Shown: in pieces, positions 35,601-45,231 of the stretch | How positions within the stretch are numbered: the stretch's first letter is position 1 | How the letters are laid out: each line of letters opens with the position of its first letter | NCBI RefSeq assembly: GCF_000003815.2 | Contig: NW_023365788.1 | Location: 334,643-398,642 of the forward strand | Source: Branchiostoma floridae | Taxonomy: Eukaryota > Chordata > Leptocardii > Amphioxiformes > Branchiostomatidae | Direction: 5' to 3' | DNA length: 64,000 nucleotides | Made by a program: the position numbers and the translations under genes | Notes under the pieces: model-generated | The model's database searches: none | Seen by the model: the letters and a program-made list of their open reading frames with translations, nothing else | What the model was told of the DNA's origin: nothing

Positions 35601-38348
35601 TTTTCGTCTTGCTCTTTATACTCCATAACCTGTAATTCTAAATTGTCATTGCAGAAGTGTGCGGCATTCGCTCAAACCGTGGTACAGACACTTCAAGATT
35701 CCGACTCTCCATTGATTCATTCAAGCACAGATCAGCTCGTATGGCGGGTGAATGGAAAAATAGTCATGTGAGTTTGCTTGTCTTTTACACCATTTGAAAT
35801 CTTTAGGATCGTGGTGGGAGTTTCCATGGATGTACGGTAATAGGGCAAAACTATATAAAAATTCTAAAATAGCTACAGCTATCAATTATCAGATAAAGCA
35901 ATCTATCTATTCATCTATCTAAATTATACTATTTGCAAGAGGGACATATACAATATACATCACGTATAACGCTTGCACATAAGCGCAATAATGTGCACAC
36001 AGGTGTAAACATACCTAAAACGGGACAGACCGTTCCATTCTAAGATGAGATCATGGGCTAGATTTCAGGTTGATAACTTTCTCGTCACACTTTTGCAGCC
36101 ATGGAGAAAACTTGATGTACCATTTCCCTGAGGTAGACTGTCAGATGTCTGTGGAGTCCTGGTACAGAGAAAAAGACTTGTACAACCCACGTAATCCTTT
36201 ATTCGACATAGAGTCATCCAGCCACTTCACGCAGGTTAGGGACAAAGTGCTAGAGTCTAATGCATGGATGCCATCGATGATTTTAATTATTATGTCACTT
36301 ACTCACTTACGTACACTTACTCAACTCACTCGCTCACTCACTCAGCTACCCACACACTCTCACTCACTCACTCACTCACTCACTCACTCATTCACTCACT
36401 CACTCATTCACTCACTCACTCACTCACTCACTCGCCTACATCACACACTCTTACTCACGCGCTCACTCACTCACTCACTCACTCACTCACTCACTCACTC
36501 ATTCACTCACTCACTCACTCGCCTACATCACACACTCTTACTCACTCACTCACGCACTCACTCACTTAGCTACCCACACTCACTCACTCACTCACTCACT
36601 CACTCACTCACTCATTCAACTACATCACACACTCTCACTCACTCAATTTCACTCAATCTCAGCCACTACTGATCCACTTTTTCACTTAAGTGCTCAATCA
36701 CTTAATCTCACACAGTCTCTTGGTCAACCACCCACCCACCCACTCACTCTCTCTCACACACACTCTCGCTCACTCTCTCAAATACACTCAATTACTCACA
36801 ATTACACAGTTAACCATCGCGCACTCTCTCAGTCACTCACTCCCACACTCTCGCTCTTACCAACTCACTCTCAGTCTCCTAGTCATCCAATTTACAAATT
36901 CACACGCACACTCACATACTCTCTCGAACGCACTCACTCACAATCACCAATCTCATTCACAAATGTGCCATTGCGAAAAGCTATTGAACCCTTGTCCTGA
37001 GTCCACGTTCTGAAAAGGATTTGTACATAATTACCCCATTTGCTATCTAAGTTCACGTTTCTTTTATTTCATAAGCTATTTTTAATACCCAAGTATAATT
37101 TTGCTGTTCAATTACATGTTCACAAATTTCAAAAGTTGCTGAAATAGAATGAATTTTGCTTTCTCCTACAGATGGTGTGGAAGGATACACAGAGTGTGGG
37201 GTGTGCTAAGACACAGAGTTACCTCGCCTGTATCTATGAACCAGCAGGGAATATGAGGTCTATTTACTTGTTTAGAATGAATGTCCAGGTATAGATCCGA
37301 AAATTAAACAATGCCCAAGTGTCGAAGTGTTAGGTTTGTTTTATAGAATCCCAAATGTTCTAAATTTCCGTGGTAGAAAATGGCAGTAGTCAGCACAGTA
37401 TTCAAACTTAAACCCAATAGAGAATCTCTGGTGGCATCTGAAGAAAGCTGTTGTGGCATGATGTAGATCTCTAAGCTGGAGACCATTGGCAGCGATCAAT
37501 GAGCCAAAAGTCCCAATAAGTGTGCTGCAAGAATCTTGTGACTGGCTATCGTCCAGTCTGCAGCAGGTTATTGCAGCTAAATGGTTTCGTAAAAGTGCTA
37601 AAGACAGAAACCTATTGGGGGGGGGGGGGGTTGAATAATTTTGAAACATGATATTTGTGTGAAAGTTGCGATCTTGAATGAGTAAGAAATAAATCTTGAC
37701 TTTTGATTTGGAATCAGATTGTAATCAACTATTTGTTCACCACACTTATATCATTTAATAGTCTGCAGTTGTAATATTCCTCATTTTGCCAAATTAGCCA
37801 AAATGAAGGGGGTGAATTATTTTGCATGCAACTGTGTTTCCAGGTTGAAAAAAAATGAAAAATGAAGTTGCTACAAATAATTTCCTAATATCCAAAAATA
37901 AAATGCAATTGATTTTAAATTAGTTGGAATAGAGAAAATACTTATTGGTCATTGGTGCATTATAGCTGTTATTTACTAGTGTAGTATAGAATCTATAGCT
38001 TACTTTCAATAGTAAATAAACATTTGCTTTGGCCCTGGGTGCGTGATCGGTGGCTAATATATTCAACTGATTTAATATATTATGATATAAATATATATGA
38101 ATGTGTTTGATTGACAATAAACTGAATGGTGCATCTTAGTCTACACCATGTGAATTCGCTTTGAAATGTCGCCTTCCTACTTTGAATATGCTTTAAATAG
38201 GCTTCTACTTTTAGTAATGTTAGATTCTTGCTTACTATGAATGGTTCTAATATGTTATAGTCAGTTTTATAAACGCATTTTTGTGTGTTTTCATAGGTTT
38301 GATGACGACGTAACAGGCCTTAGGATAAAATCCGATAAAGACCATTAA
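26579..38348 (+). CDS. Gene 3: secreted ShK-ShK-CAP protein, 315 aa
   Basis: Nine exons: 26579-26639, 31346-31443, 32838-32982, 33516-33656, 34985-35100, 35655-35767, 36099-36234, 37172-37257 and 38297-38348. All phases agree (1,0,1,1,0,2,0,2) and the sum is 316 codons. The protein has a signal peptide (1-20), a charged linker, two ShK-like cysteine-rich modules (about 54-101 and 102-148), a Pro/Ser linker, and a CAP/SCP domain (about 165-305). CAP hallmarks are [14 protein letters not shown], the CAP1 motif HFTQMVW and the CAP2 motif [11 protein letters not shown], with six CAP cysteines. CAP proteins (CRISP, PR-1, GLIPR) are extracellular; CRISPs carry a cysteine-rich module after CAP, whereas here the cysteine-rich modules precede it. 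The exact role is unknown; a lipid-binding or defence role is only inference. Gene 4 is its inverted paralogue. Confidence 0.88.
27100..27400 (+). mobile_element. tRNA-derived SINE-like sequence
   Basis: CAGAGGTCCCGGTGTTAAATC resembles a decayed B box, and TACACTTTACACGACTTTCC with ACACAGGTGAAAATG resembles the SINE body seen in many invertebrate SINEs. In gene 3 intron 1. Confidence 0.45.
27722..28025. repeat. Cluster of GCAGGTA motifs in both orientations
   Basis: TGCAGGTTAGTGCAGGTTAA, GTGCAGGTATC, TACCTGCACTTAACCTGCAC, GTGCAGGTAAAATTTG, GTGCAGGTAATTTT and TACCTGCAGGTATGCAG occur within 300 bp. It may be an inverted-repeat element or a motif array. Confidence 0.6.
28515..28760 (+). repeat. 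Copy of the GGAGGTAT-family element
   Basis: TCTCCATGAAAATAGAGATG, GTGTCCGGATTTTTGTAGTC, GATGATATTTTGTATGTAGG, ACAAAGGTAAAGGTCGATTT align with 33680-33930. Confidence 0.7.
28797..28985 (+). repeat. Minisatellite, TTTCACGTAAAGCGTA unit
   Basis: Seven short units vary around CGTAAAGCGTAATCTAGCCT with 25-35 bp spacing, the last three very alike. In gene 3 intron 1. Confidence 0.75.
29005..29700 (+). repeat. Four diverged tandem units of about 190 bp
   Basis: The block CTCAAAATGCAGGAAAT...TTTCAGAG..GTCAAGATTTCAAAATTTCC recurs at about 29015, 29200, 29405 and 29596, followed in most units by a GCGCC/TTTGGCGCTCGA segment. Confidence 0.7.
29790..30060 (-). mobile_element. Possible LINE 3' coding remnant
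   Basis: The minus strand reads [20 protein letters not shown] and [11 protein letters not shown], like the C-terminal DxRRIQxxEMxCYRRxL motif of CR1/RTE-like elements. Short and without other motifs. Confidence 0.55.
30958..31070 (+). repeat. Minisatellite, GAATTTAACGTAAAGCGTT unit
   Basis: Four units of about 29 bp sharing CGTAAAGCG with the cluster at 28797-28985. Confidence 0.75.
31346..31443 (+). CDS. Gene 3 exon 2: charged linker
   Basis: The acceptor is ttttgcag|AATCCC (phase 1) and the donor AAGATG|GTGAGT (phase 0). It encodes [20 protein letters not shown] and a Lys-rich end; the PKDE core recurs as PKDD in gene 4. Confidence 0.8.
32188..32710 (-). mobile_element. LINE reverse transcriptase C-terminal fragment in gene 3 intron
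   Basis: A continuous minus-strand frame reads [30 protein letters not shown] and so on to a stop at 32188. It matches the post-catalytic thumb region of non-LTR reverse transcriptases. The 5' side ends in a CA-rich tract near 32730. Family uncertain. Confidence 0.72.
32838..32982 (+). CDS. Gene 3 exon 3: ShK-like domain 1
   Basis: The acceptor is cgtgcag|GTTGGC and the donor CGCAG|GTGATT. It has seven cysteines, ending in the typical CAATCGVC. The extra cysteine forms a C-V-C pair, conserved as C-I-C in gene 4. Confidence 0.85.
33050..33310. repeat. CTAT/CATC tetranucleotide microsatellite
   Basis: TATC, TATT and CATC runs with a short inverted GATAGA portion, in the gene 3 intron between the ShK exons. 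Confidence 0.9.
33516..33656 (+). CDS. Gene 3 exon 4: ShK-like domain 2
   Basis: The acceptor is tcaaaag|ACTCC and the donor CATGG|GTACGT. It has six cysteines ending [11 protein letters not shown]; the usual third cysteine is absent and an extra one (CKC) is present. Confidence 0.83.
33680..34440 (+). repeat. Dispersed element with CCTCC...GGAGGTAT ends
   Basis: It begins CCTCCGTGAAAAATGGAGGT and ends TTCATGGAGGTATGAG, with GTGTGTCTGTGTGTGTG, CCCGGATATTTGTGGCCAGC and ATGATATTTGGTAT inside. Related copies are at 28515-28760, 47725-47965 and, reversed, 50640-50735. It lies in a gene 3 intron, 24 bp after the ShK-2 exon. Confidence 0.7.
34985..35100 (+). CDS. Gene 3 exon 5: linker and start of CAP
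   Basis: The acceptor is ttgtag|ACACACC and the donor CACG|GTATGC. A Pro/Ser linker ([11 protein letters not shown]) leads into [14 protein letters not shown] and ELTWC, the first CAP helix and strand. Confidence 0.87.
35655..35767 (+). CDS. Gene 3 exon 6: CAP domain
   Basis: The acceptor is attgcag|AAGTGT and the donor GTCAT|GTGAGT (phase 2). It encodes [20 protein letters not shown] through [10 protein letters not shown]. Confidence 0.85.
36099..36234 (+). CDS. Gene 3 exon 7: CAP domain core
   Basis: The acceptor is ttttgcag|CCATGG and the donor ACGCAG|GTTAGG. It encodes [16 protein letters not shown] and SSHFTQ, which include cavity Glu and His residues of CAP domains. A long CTCA repeat follows in the intron. 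Confidence 0.9.
36299..36960. repeat. CACT/CTCA tetranucleotide repeat
   Basis: About 650 bp of CTCA repeats with a higher-order block (GCCTACATCACACACTCTTA) repeated, in the gene 3 intron after the CAP core exon. Confidence 0.92.
37172..37257 (+). CDS. Gene 3 exon 8: CAP signature motifs
   Basis: The acceptor is tcctacag|ATGGTG and the donor ATGAG|GTCTAT (phase 2). It encodes [14 protein letters not shown] and [12 protein letters not shown]. Confidence 0.9.
37330..37640 (+). mobile_element. Tc1/mariner transposase C-terminal remnant
   Basis: In the last intron of gene 3 the plus strand reads [17 protein letters not shown] (about 37404-37455), the conserved end of Tc1/mariner transposases, then [17 protein letters not shown]. 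Flanking frames are broken; it ends at a G-tract. Confidence 0.72.
38297..38348 (+). CDS. Gene 3 exon 9: C-terminus
   Basis: The acceptor is ttcatag|GTTTGA. It encodes [17 protein letters not shown] then TAA at 38346-38348. There is no cysteine-rich C-terminal domain. Confidence 0.75.
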
Positions 38349-39458
38349 GAAGAAGCAAAGAAAAGCAAACTATAATTTTTTATCATTTAAATCAATCCTA
38401 CTATTGATTTCAATTAATAAGTTATTAGTGATTTTACTTTCACTCGATCCATTGTCTTGAAACCTGAACATAAGCAAACGCACACATACACACACCAGAG
38501 TATATAAATGTTGATAAAGAGATCGGATGTTATCCTTCAGAAATGGAAAGCATGCAGGTCTACTATGATGTACCTAGAGGGCGTTTCTGGATATTGTATA
38601 TAACGTTACTACTATCTGAAGCTGATGTTAATCTAAATTCGGCGCCGAAAGTTTTAAATGTTAAGTTCGGTTGATCAGATTTCCATTATTTCTGCATCAA
38701 TCTGAATCGAATATGTATCATTAGAAAGCACTCCATTTAGCTAATTGTCTTCAATCGATAATGACGTGTGCATAAAGACAACTTCCATAAAAAAGACAAG
38801 TTTTTCAAGCCACTGTGAATCTTTATTCAAACAATGTGACCCTAGAGGTGTCCATTCTTAGGACCAGGTGTGCAATTGTCGACCAAGAGACTTGGCTGGT
38901 TTCCACTAAAGAGTATATTAAGGACTCAAGCGTGTTATTCTTTCCCTCTTGGCTTCTCACTGCATTGCAGATTCAAAACCACTAAAGATTTCTCCATCTT
39001 TTCTTACTTTACTTCATCAAATAGGTGATAGATAAATCTGCATATGATATAACGTCTAGAAGGGAATTATTTTCATGTCTTATTCGATTATTCTTGATTT
39101 GGTCATCCTTCGTATCAACTCATCATAATACGTTACGATATCTACTGGATTTGGCAGAAAACTGCATGTAGTATTGCAGTGTTTCTAAATGTTATGCTCG
39201 TGATGCATTATTCTGTATCGTCAAAATCTTTTGATTAAGACCAATGTACCACTACGACGGTGACCTAGCTGCGGTCGCAAGGCCACATAGAATTTGACAA
39301 ATTATCGGAATAATTTCATAGATTAACAATGCTTTGTTGAAGTCATGTGTATTTTGTTGTCTTTTAAGTCATACTATAATATGTAAGTCAAAAGTCAAGG
39401 AATACACAGATTCGACGTATGTTGATTGCAGATGATGAATTTAACAATCTGGTTTAAC
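38349..39458. other. Convergent intergenic region between genes 3 and 4
   Basis: 1.1 kb between the two stop codons, the centre of the inverted gene pair. It has no obvious palindrome itself. TTTATT at 38822 gives AATAAA for gene 4. Confidence 0.55.
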
Positions 39459-39581
39459 CTACAGTTGAACGTTCCTTTCGATCTCATATGCGTTCTTTAT
39501 ATTTCCTGTTGGCTCATAGATGCACGCAACATAGTTCCGTGACTTAGCACACCCAACGCTCTTTGTATCCTTCCACACCAT
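39459..39581 (-). CDS. Gene 4 exon 8: CAP motifs and stop
   Basis: The acceptor is cctatag|ATGGTG. It encodes MVWKDTKSVGCAKS and YVACIYEPTGN, then 12 more residues to TAG at 39459-39461. Confidence 0.88.
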   Translation of the reverse strand: MVWKDTKSVGCAKSRNYVACIYEPTGNIKNAYEIERNVQL

Positions 39582-42500
39582 CTATAGGAGAAAAGGAAAA
39601 TAACAGTTGTTATTTCTATCAGCAGTGACTCGCTGATCTGAGCCATAAAGAAAATTTGTCTTGGATGGTAATTCAAATTATACTTCCACAGAATCCACCT
39701 AATACTTTAATGCATCACAAGAGCTGTACAAAGCAAGAAAATGTGTGCTGGACTCCCGATCACTTAACACTATGTACAAACTTTTCAAGTCAAAGATCTG
39801 TAATCAACAAACGCTTAAATCAGAATAAAATGAAAATAAAGAGGTTATGAGCTCGAACACTTTACATCTATTGAGATGTACAAAACATACGAACGTTTTT
39901 TTTTTAATATTCGTAATATTTTTTTCTTAAAAGTAATTGTAAGTCTAACCTGCGTAAAGTGGGCGGCATCTTCCAGCATGGAGGTTACGGGATTATGTGG
40001 ATCATACAGTTCCGATTCGCTGTACCAGGAATGCAGGGCGCCCTTACAGTCTAGCGGTTCAGACTCATACTGCAGGCTTTCTCCATGGCTAAAGAAGTTT
40101 AATAAACAATTATAAACATATCTGTATCTACATAGCCAGTATAACCACCCTTCGGCGTAACTGTATCTGTATCTACATAGCCAGTATAACCGCCCTTCGG
40201 CGTAACACACCAGCTTCTGGATCTGTATCTGCGTAGCCGGTATAACCGCCCTTCGGCGTAACACAGCAGCTTGTGTATCTTTAAATACAACATACAGGCG
40301 GTATATAACTACCTTTCGGAGCAACACCCCAGCTTCTGTATCAGTATCGTATCAGTATCAGTACGTCCAATTGATTATACATAGTTTACCATGAATGAAG
40401 ATCGTAAATTTTCGCACATCTGATTTGAAAATATGGTTTCATATGCTGTAGAATTTTCTTACCCTGTTGCCATGGTCAATATTGAACAAAGGAGGTCATA
40501 TGTTGGTCTGCGCTTAAATACATTAAATACACGATTTTCTCTGTTAATGACTTTGAATAAATTAATTGACGGATCACATATGGGGCAAGTACATTTTAGC
40601 CAAATGGTTCAATTTCGTACATCGTTTACAAAAATGATAGAGTTTTGTTTTGTTTCCCACCCATGACACATTCAAAAAGTCAGTATTGGCGATATGTTTA
40701 AACAGGTAAAATCAATTAATTAACATATACATATTGGACGAAGTCTGCCAAATAGGACAGCAGATATGTTAAGAATGATAATAGTGACTTTCAACAGTTT
40801 TTGGCAATGGTTTAAACTGAAATTGAGCAAGAAAATAACAGGACTTACACGACCAGTTCGCCATTCACGAGCCAAGTGCGTTCCTCTCGGCTTGCGTGCT
40901 CCATTGGCTCATTGCTATCTTGCAGTTTATCCACCACTTCTTGCGCAAAATCTGCACACTTCTGTTATAAGTGAATACGCAGTGTTACTCAAAGTGTGAT
41001 AACACAGAACTGCAGGATCCCCCCCCCCCCCATCAATTTACCTTTCGTCATACTCGCACACAATATCATACCATTAGGCTCGGCCCCGAGGCGTCGCCAA
41101 AAGTACTACATTATTACCCACGACTATTTTACGTCGTTTTTTTTTCCTACCTGGTCCCTGCTTGATTTTAACTCCCGAGTAAAGATAAACTGAAGGTGTG
41201 CTCCAAAATAACACGGTGGCTGCAGAGTGTCTCACAGAGTTAGGTTAATGCCAGAAAGAACCTCAAAGTACCAGTGGGACCCCTTCTTTCCAACTATGAC
41301 CGAAGTATATAGTGATTTCATGTACTGAATTTGGGCAACAATACCTACCTCACACCAGCTGAGTTCTTCTGCACCGTGGTGAATCCTGATCTGATTATGA
41401 ATTTTAAGGCATTCCTCTTCGACATCAATCGTGTCCTCGGGGGTCGGCTCTACTGTATCTGGTTCTAGAAATAGATTTGGGGCATTTAAGATATTCTAAA
41501 GCAAACTAAAATCAAATATCAAATCGCGAAAGCAAAATAGGTTAATGCAATTGTCCACAATGCGTGTACTAGACATGCCTGCACTATTGGGCAGTAATGG
41601 TTTAGCTATAGTGCTCTCTTGTAGGGCTGGGTACCGGTACAAAACCGTTTTTGCTGTTCAACCGGTACAGAATAACTGTACCTGGAGAAAATCAGTAGAC
41701 CGGATGTTGGACCGAATTGAAAATGACCAGATTATATCGGTAGGCATTCATGTCTTTTGGGGCATACTGTCCCAAGAAAATAACAATGGCGAAATAGAGG
41801 AGAGTTCATAGTCATTTTTATAAAGTTACTAACACGTTATCGCATAACGTTGACGCCTAAACAGAGGCGGTTAATGTTGTTTCCATGGAGATAGGATTTT
41901 AGAACGCAAATGGACGTCGGATACTCCACCAAACAAAATCCTTTGTCACAAAATTGACTATTGTTTTTAGTATCACCCATCGAAAAATTAGGTCTACGTG
42001 CAGACCTGAACCTGATCCTCTGGACCTGGACCTACCTGGACCTTAATTTTCTGTATCAGTACCCAGCCCAATCTCTAAGTGTATCTAAAAAGACAACATT
42101 GTAACATTATCTGACAAATAGACCCTTTACCACTTGTAGTGTATTAAAATTAGATTGTAACATTTTTATTTGTACATTGTTGTTCATTGTCACCGACACA
42201 GTTGTTACGCAATAAAATAATTTACATTCACTCCTTAAATAACTCCATCAGGTTGGCAATTATTCATACAGTAAGGTTCTTTATGGAAACAACCAAAGAG
42301 TATTTTCTTCCGACGTCTTGATGTCTATCAGGTACCATCGTCAGCTGAGCCACGTTCTGGACTGCATTTTCGCTGCTGCAGCGCCACCTACATCTACTAT
42401 AAGTAGCAGCAAGAAGTAGTTTCCAGTAATTCTACCCTGATGATGATGTCTGATAGACATCGAAGCGTCGGAAGTAAGTTTTCCTTGGTTGTGGCTGAAG

Positions 42501-45068
42501 ACCCTTACTGTATTCACATTCACTGTGTTACCGACCTGCAGTTGTCTCGCAGAGTCCAAGGGATTTGGCGCACCGACATGACATGAATAGCTGAAACTGC
42601 GCCATGTGTTGAAAGCCATTCTTCACCAGCATGTCACAGGTCTTATCTGGATAGTTGTTCTTACACTCGCTGTTAATAGACTCTTCAAAAGTACCAAAAA
42701 AACAATAACAGTAAATCGTTTCAACAGCTTGGTTGATCAAATTAAACATATCTTCTTTATGCCCCTGTCACATTTGGCGAAAATCGATCGGACGACGATT
42801 CTGCGGCAATCGCCCGAGCCTCGCCTATAATAATAACAGTTGTACAAAGTACAAAGTATGGCTTATATGTGACAGGGAGTGTTTTTAGGTGAAAAATAAG
42901 CGCAACCCTCTGTCGATCTTAAATTTGGCCGATCTTCCATCGATACGCCCTAAGATCGTGGATAATGTGACAGGGGTATACAGGAATTAAGAAGCTAAAA
43001 AGTTGATTCACAGGTCTTTGTACGGGTGGGAGGGGGGTAGATGCGGATACTTCAGTGTTGTAAAATCCAACACAAATCCTAATTATAATATTTGAGGCCA
43101 TGTAAAGAAGTCCTTTTCGCGTAGGGGTCACATTGTATTGTATACATATTGCAAAGTACACAGCCCTCTTTTTTATTATTTTGCAGATGCTCCAAAGACT
43201 TCTCTGTCGTTTTTATTAGTGCATAATAAGCAGTGCCTTTCCATGCTAAGTAAACTTGTTATGTCAGTGCAAATGGAACTTGACCTATTCGACTCAATAA
43301 TTTGACAACGATACAAGAAGACCATGTTCAATTCCACCATAACAATAGCACTAAAACTACTATTCTACTAGATGATGTTTATCTTGAGATATGAATTTTT
43401 GTGTTGCATACTTCACAATTAGAATATCATCTAAAACACAAAAGAATCGTTTTTGTCTATAAAATTTGTACAGCACTCATATTTCGCAGCACAAGTGGGG
43501 TGTAAGAGACATGAACAAGATGTCATTGTACAAAATAATAATGTCCTCCCGTTACCTATCTGAGCGGCAGATTGTTTGTTGTGGGGTAAACAGTGTACCA
43601 GGACATACACAAACAAACAGATAAAGAAGGAATGTGTTCAAAACAATTCCTTATAGCCTTTGAAGCGATACGTATACAATACAATGTGACCCCTACGCGA
43701 AAAGGACTTCTTTACATGGCCTCAAACATTATAAATAGGATTTGTGTTGGGTTTTACAACACTGAGGTATCTGCATCTACCCCCCTCCCACCCGTGCAAA
43801 GACCTGTGACTCAACTTTTTAGCTTCTTAATCCCTGTATACCCCTGTTGTATTATCTACGATCCTCTAGCGTATCGATGGCAGATCGACAGTTGGTTGCG
43901 CGTATTTTTCACCTGAAAACCGTCCCTGTCACATATAAGCCATACTTTTTAACTGGTACAATTGTTGTACAATAAAGTTATTATTATAAGGGAAGCTCGT
44001 GGGATTGTCGCAGACTCGTCGTCCGATCGATTTTCGCGCAATGTGAAAGGGGTACTACCACATGGATCTACACGGCGATCGCACTGTGACCTAACTTAAA
44101 GACGTGTAGTCCTTCATCCTATAATTGGAAAATCGTGCAAGGTCAAAAGCAACTGATGATGAAAAGAGACCAAAAGACATAAAGATCTTATTTTTTTCCT
44201 ATTTCCTTAAAGGCTCTCTTAAGTATCTGGTTGTAGTGCGCACACAGACTACATTCTAATGCAACGGCGGTGCTATACACTAATCAACAAGACTTTGACA
44301 TCGGGGCACAATAAATGATTGTATAATAGGTATTTCAAGGAACTAATATTTTTTTAAAGGGTTAGAATAAATGTCGTTGAATATAATTGTCTTGTAAGGC
44401 TTACTATAGAAACAAATTAATGACATTTACATAATCCATCTTCAATAGAATGTAACATATGGCTGTATAGATACTTGTATTATAACCAATAAGGTAAAAT
44501 AGACTTGTATAAAATCTAGTATCCCGGATGCAAATTGAGTATTTGCTTGGCAATCTTGTCCCATTCAAGTTGTTTCCTCTGACAAACCTTTTTGCTCAAT
44601 TGAAATCATGCAATACACTGAGTAGCACGCGTAGAAACTGTTATCAGGATGCCACAGATATTCTTACGTCAATATCATCCAAGTCAACCCCAGGAAGTTA
44701 AACTTTTAAGAAAATCAGACTAAATGAGTCATGTAACATACATACAATACATATTTGACCGAAACAGTGCAACATTTCTCTCTATATGTATTGTTTGTTA
44801 ACAATGAAATTCCTCATGTTGAATCAAGCTCGAATCGACCAATTTTAATCTTACCATGAATAGGTAACAGTTCAAATAAACAACCAAACCTCTAGTGCAA
44901 AATCCACAAGCAGCCGCACATTTTGTCTGCATCCATCCCTTATACAGGGATGATTCGCACGTAACAAGCATTGCCGAGTATTTACAGATACAGTCATCGA
45001 CAGCATTGGTACACTCAACGCTCCTCTCTGCAATCTGCATGGAGATAAACCAAGAAACAGGCGTAGTC

Positions 45069-45134
<66 letters not shown>

Positions 45135-45135
45135 A

Positions 45136-45231
<96 letters not shown>

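Noticed and set aside
36070-37013. Long THSLTHS-rich open frames
   Set aside because: Translation of a CTCA microsatellite. Only 36099-36234 of this stretch is a real exon.
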